Source: Mycobacterium sp. E3198
GTDB taxonomy: Bacteria > Actinomycetota > Actinomycetes > Mycobacteriales > Mycobacteriaceae
Assembly: GCF_001667015.1 (NCBI RefSeq)
Contig: NZ_LZIS01000181.1
Span: 62,001 to 126,000 of the forward strand
Reading direction: 5' to 3'
DNA length: 64,000 nt
Position numbers and translations under genes: made by a program. Below the pieces are notes generated by a model. That model was not told where the DNA came from. It saw only the letters and a program-made list of their open reading frames with translations, and ran no database searches. Positions 60,980-64,000 of this stretch are shown here, in pieces; positions within the stretch are counted from its first letter, which is position 1, and each line of letters opens with the position of its first letter.

Positions 60980-62152
60980 TCAGCGCAATTGCTCCGTCGG
61001 CACCCCGTAGCGGTCCTGATAGCGGCCGACCCGGTCGCGGACCTCGGCGGCATCCAGTCCGGTGTCCGACCATGTGTAGCGGCTGCCCCCGCCGTCCCCG
61101 GGGTGGGCGGCCAGGAAGTCCCGCATCTTTTGTGCTGTCTCGGGTTTCAGCTCGCGACCCAGCTTCCGGTAGATGTCGTCGATTGTGGTCCACGGGTCGT
61201 TCATGAAATCGGTGAACAGCACGTCGATGACCCGGCCGGCGGGAATGGCGCCGGCATCGCGCAGCGCCATTTCGCGGTCCAGGCCGACGACGATCTCCTC
61301 ATAGGACTGGGCCGCGCACTCGGCGATGTTCGACTCGTCGCTGCCCATCCGGCGCAGGTGGTGGGTGAGCGCGGCGATCGACGAGATGACGTTGAGCGGA
61401 TCGCGGTGCGTCTGCACGATCAACGCGTCGGGGTACTGCGCGAGGAGGTCGTCGAGGTGCCACAGGTGCGCCGGCGATTTCAGCAGCCACTGCCCGGGAA
61501 CCCCGGATTGCAAGTGCTGCAGGAAGATTCGGTGGAAACGGTACGCGCCGGCATGGTCCGCCTCGTGCAGCAGCCAGCGGTAATAGCCCGGTAGGCGGTA
61601 CTGCACCGAAAAGATCATGCTGGTGAACTCGCTCGCGGTGATGCGCACGCACTCCTGCCCGACGAGGGCGCCCATCGGGTGGAATGCCAAGAAGCCGGGG
61701 ATGATCTGTTCGGACATCTCGATGCTGGCCTGCGTCTGCGCGATGCGCGGATCGGTGTGGTAGGTCTCGGGCTGCGGGACCGGGCACGGCGCGTCGACCT
61801 CCCACGTCAGCGGCGCGCGCAGGTCGGGGTCCTGGGCGAGCAGGTCGTAGAGGATCGTGGTGCCGGTGCGGGGCTGGCCGACGATGAAGATCGGCGCGGT
61901 GATCGGGTTGCCGGCGATCTCGGGATGCTCTTTGCGCCAGGCGATCACGCCGAGCCGATTCTTCAGCGCGCGCATGACGTCCAGGTAGGCGATCTCCACG
62001 CCGATCGGCGAGAGCCGCGCCTCGTTGACCAGCCCGTCGGTGAGCCGCTGCAGGCCCGGTTGCCACCCGTCCGCGCCGAAGTCGTCGCTTCCGGCCTCCT
62101 CGCAGGCGGCGGCGATGAGCCGCTCCGGGACGAACCGCTCCTGCAGGGTCAT
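60980..62152 (-). CDS. Sulfotransferase-family protein
   Basis: A 390-residue PAPS-dependent sulfotransferase-fold protein. The 5'-phosphosulfate-binding loop GQPRTGTT is at 92-99, and the 3'-phosphate site is suggested by LIVQTHRDPLNVISSIAAL. Mycobacteria have several such proteins that sulfate glycolipids or trehalose. The ATG at 62152 overlaps the upstream DUF1214 gene's stop by four bases. The pair is co-transcribed. Acceptor unknown. Confidence 0.85.
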   Translation of the reverse strand: MTLQERFVPERLIAAACEEAGSDDFGADGWQPGLQRLTDGLVNEARLSPIGVEIAYLDVMRALKNRLGVIAWRKEHPEIAGNPITAPIFIVGQPRTGTTILYDLLAQDPDLRAPLTWEVDAPCPVPQPETYHTDPRIAQTQASIEMSEQIIPGFLAFHPMGALVGQECVRITASEFTSMIFSVQYRLPGYYRWLLHEADHAGAYRFHRIFLQHLQSGVPGQWLLKSPAHLWHLDDLLAQYPDALIVQTHRDPLNVISSIAALTHHLRRMGSDESNIAECAAQSYEEIVVGLDREMALRDAGAIPAGRVIDVLFTDFMNDPWTTIDDIYRKLGRELKPETAQKMRDFLAAHPGDGGGSRYTWSDTGLDAAEVRDRVGRYQDRYGVPTEQLR

Positions 62153-63225
62153 CGCCCGCCCGATCCGTCGCGGACCGACACCGAAACGTCGGGTGCGCTG
62201 GGGTTGTCCAGCCAGCGCACCACGACGAATCCGCGATGGCGCCCGCCGGTGTCGAGCCAATGGCCAAAGCCGAAGTCCTGCTCGGAGATTGCGATCCGCA
62301 CCCGCCCGTCCGCGTCGGGTCGCACCGCGCGATTGGTCACCGAGCTGTGCCGGCGGCGCGGCTCCAGGCACTCGTGCCAGACGCTTTCCAGCGTGACGTT
62401 CCAGTAGCGAGTGTCGGGCGGCGCGATGTCGAGCACCAGGGCTTGGCCGGGATCGAGCCGGAAAGTCCCCATCATGTACAGGTTGTCCGGCGTGGTGTCG
62501 GCGGCACCCAGATCGGCGGCCTCGGCGGTCAGCAGCGTATTGGGTTGCTGCAAGAGCTCGGGCTTGATGGTGCGGTGCATCGTCGTGAGCTTCATCAGCG
62601 ACCACGCCATCGCGGTGAACTGATCGGCGAGCTCGTCGTCGGTCAGCGGGACCACGGGGTCGGGGTCCAGCGCGTCGATGCGCAGCGTGGCCAACGTTTC
62701 CGTGGCGGGGTCGCCGATGTATTCCCGGACGACGACGGACGATGCGTCATCGGGAATTTTCACCCACCGGGCGCCGCCCAGATCGGCGGGTTCCTCCGCC
62801 GACAGCACCAGCGCAAACTCGTCGCCGCTCAGCTCGGTGTCGCTGACGTAGTTCGCCATCCGGCGCGGGGTCAGGCCGGTGCCGGCGAGGATCTGAAATC
62901 CGAGGTAGGCACTGGTGCCCCGGGTGCCGGTGATCCGGTAGCGCCGGTCGCCGCGAATCATCGCAAGGTAATAGTTGCCGTCGGGGTTGGGGCCGCCGAT
63001 CATCCTTGTCGGAGAACACATGTCGAAGAACGACGGTCGGTCGGGGTCGGCCTCGACGGACAGCTGCGAGCACAGCGACGAGACGCGGGCGATGACACGC
63101 AGCCCTTCGAGGAGTTCGCGCTCGGATTCGGCGTCCTCCATCACGATCTTGGTGACGTCGGCGATCATCTGCTGGAAGAACTGCCACGCGGCGCGCGCCT
63201 TCAGGGCGACCTCGGTTTCGGACAT
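62149..63225 (-). CDS. DUF1214-domain protein
   Basis: A 358-residue protein with the DUF1214 segment in the C-terminal half (MGTFRLDPGQALVLDIAPPDTRYWNVTLESVWHECLE, then the VRIAISEQDFGFGHWLDTGGRHRGFVVVRWL strand). An N-terminal helical part precedes it. No catalytic motif is known to me. Three in-frame ATG codons (63225, 63231, 63237) lie close together with no good ribosome-binding site. It precedes the sulfotransferase gene with a four-base overlap. Confidence 0.78.
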   Translation of the reverse strand: MSETEVALKARAAWQFFQQMIADVTKIVMEDAESERELLEGLRVIARVSSLCSQLSVEADPDRPSFFDMCSPTRMIGGPNPDGNYYLAMIRGDRRYRITGTRGTSAYLGFQILAGTGLTPRRMANYVSDTELSGDEFALVLSAEEPADLGGARWVKIPDDASSVVVREYIGDPATETLATLRIDALDPDPVVPLTDDELADQFTAMAWSLMKLTTMHRTIKPELLQQPNTLLTAEAADLGAADTTPDNLYMMGTFRLDPGQALVLDIAPPDTRYWNVTLESVWHECLEPRRRHSSVTNRAVRPDADGRVRIAISEQDFGFGHWLDTGGRHRGFVVVRWLDNPSAPDVSVSVRDGSGGR

Positions 63226-63237
63226 AGCCATATGCAT

Positions 63238-63557
63238 AGACGATGCGCCGGCCTCGGGGCGCCGATTCTCCGGAATATCGGGAGGCGTGGGGGCGGGTGA
63301 GGCGTGCCCAGTGTGCGCCCTAAGTACGTGATCGCCCACCAATCCGTACATAGGCCTCACACTCGGCGACTCAAAGCCAGATGGACTAATAGTCGCTCAC
63401 ATTCGGCGCAATCCGGGACCGACCTCCGCGCCGCCATCCTCTCTTCGCGCCGATGTGCAAGCATTTGTCCACCTAGGGATGAGGGGCGGCGCCGTTGACA
63501 GTGTGACAGGAATCATTGTCTACTAGTCAGCTGTAGCGGGACGCGAGGAGCGCGGCA
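63238..63557. other. Intergenic region with two ACTA-N-TAGT palindromes
   Basis: This roughly 320-bp gap separates the DUF1214 gene from the truncated amidohydrolase gene. It holds GACTA-A-TAGTC (63384-63394) and TGTCTA-C-TAGTCA (63517-63529), which share the ACTA-N-TAGT core. A possible -35 TTGACA is at 63495-63500. No gene is seen. Confidence 0.6.
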
Positions 63558-64000
63558 ATGCATAAGGACGACCTGATCCTGATCAGCGTGGACGACCACA
63601 TCGCCGAACCCGCCGACATGTTCGACGCGCATGTGCCGGCCAAGTACCGCGACCTCGCGCCCCGGGTGGTCGTCGAGCCCGACGGGGTCCAGCAGTGGTA
63701 TTACGGCGACGTTCGCGGACGGAACATGGGCCTCAACGCCGTTGCCGGAAAGCCGCGCGAGATGTACAACATCGACGCCTCGCGCTACGACGAGATGCGG
63801 CCGGGCTGCTTCAACGTCGACGAGCGGGTGCGCGACATGAACGCCGGCGGGCAGCTGGCGGGCCTGAACTTCCCCAACTTCACCGGCTTTTCGGGGCAGG
63901 TCCTCAACCAGGGGCCCGATCGCGACGTCAACCTGGTGATGATCAAGGCGTACAACGACTGGCACGTCGACGAGTGGTGCGCGTCCTACCCCGGTCGGTT
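63558..64000 (+). CDS. Amidohydrolase-2 family protein, truncated by window end
   Basis: The first 147 residues of a metal-dependent hydrolase of the ACMSD-like amidohydrolase-2 group. The N-terminus ISVDDHIAEPADMFD carries the family's DxH metal motif in the first strand. The ATG at 63558 has a GAGGAG-type site. The remainder lies outside the window, so length, function and partners cannot be judged. Mycobacterial relatives often sit in steroid or aromatic degradation regions, but no substrate is inferred here. Confidence 0.85.
   Translation, partial: MHKDDLILISVDDHIAEPADMFDAHVPAKYRDLAPRVVVEPDGVQQWYYGDVRGRNMGLNAVAGKPREMYNIDASRYDEMRPGCFNVDERVRDMNAGGQLAGLNFPNFTGFSGQVLNQGPDRDVNLVMIKAYNDWHVDEWCASYPGR

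Noticed and set aside
1..64000. tRNA, rRNA, CRISPR arrays, insertion sequences or an integrase/attachment site
   Set aside because: I saw no cloverleaf, repeat-spacer series, transposase or terminal inverted repeat; the phage-like genes at 56-60 kb have no integrase or flanking repeat that I could find.

Overview
The window is high-GC actinobacterial DNA, almost certainly from a Mycobacterium, most likely a slow-growing non-tuberculous species. Lineage-typical genes support this: a wax ester synthase/diacylglycerol acyltransferase, a mycolic acid cyclopropane synthase-type methyltransferase, a deazaflavin-dependent nitroreductase, an F420-dependent luciferase-like oxidoreductase, a mycothiol-dependent isomerase homologue, an Eis acetyltransferase, a PrrB-type kinase and a mycolyl-esterase (LysB-type) protein. 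No rRNA, tRNA, CRISPR array or insertion sequence was seen. The coding density is high, with many 1-14 bp overlaps between neighbouring genes.

Layout. 1-8.5 kb: redox, c-di-GMP, transporter and lipid genes. 8.5-14.7 kb: small stress and hypothetical genes, a truncated Orn/Lys/Arg decarboxylase remnant, and a PadR regulator facing an NTF2-F420 oxidoreductase pair across two copies of one operator. 14.7-25 kb: an MFS pump, an HdeA-like lipoprotein, a tautomerase/HxlR pair, an amine oxidase-Eis pair, a TetR-acyl-CoA dehydrogenase operon, a SulP transporter and an orphan PrrB-like kinase. 25-38 kb: a catabolic island with three Rieske oxygenases, a ferredoxin, an SDR, an aldehyde dehydrogenase, two amidohydrolases, a TauD-type dioxygenase and a MarR regulator. 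38-43 kb: two kinase-like phosphotransferases around a TetR gene, then anti-sigma and STAS genes. 43.6-51.9 kb: a Tat-exported catalase-like peroxidase with cytochrome b561, an isochorismatase-like hydrolase, a class I aldolase, an acetamidase-like protein, a three-domain DUF190 protein and an unusual pyruvate-kinase-like protein. 51.8-56.4 kb: TetR plus a fused acyl-CoA dehydrogenase, a thiolase-like protein and a DUF35 protein. 56.4-61 kb: an endolysin/LysB-like cassette without other phage genes. 61-64 kb: a sulfotransferase, a DUF1214 protein and a truncated amidohydrolase.

The most distinctive part is 25-34.5 kb. A Rieske oxygenase plus a roughly 110-residue companion occurs twice, flanking a ferredoxin and an SDR. 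The ferredoxin promoter carries two CAAGTACTTG palindromes spaced exactly 20 bp, one of which fits the KstR2 consensus as I remember it. A degraded copy lies in the promoter of the other Rieske operon. I infer a co-regulated ring-hydroxylation pathway with an undescribed oxygenase accessory protein, controlled either by KstR2 or by the local MarR. The second candidate system is the chromosomal lysis-like cassette at 56.4-61 kb, whose two divergent units share a pair of GTAGTCGACTAC-type palindromes.
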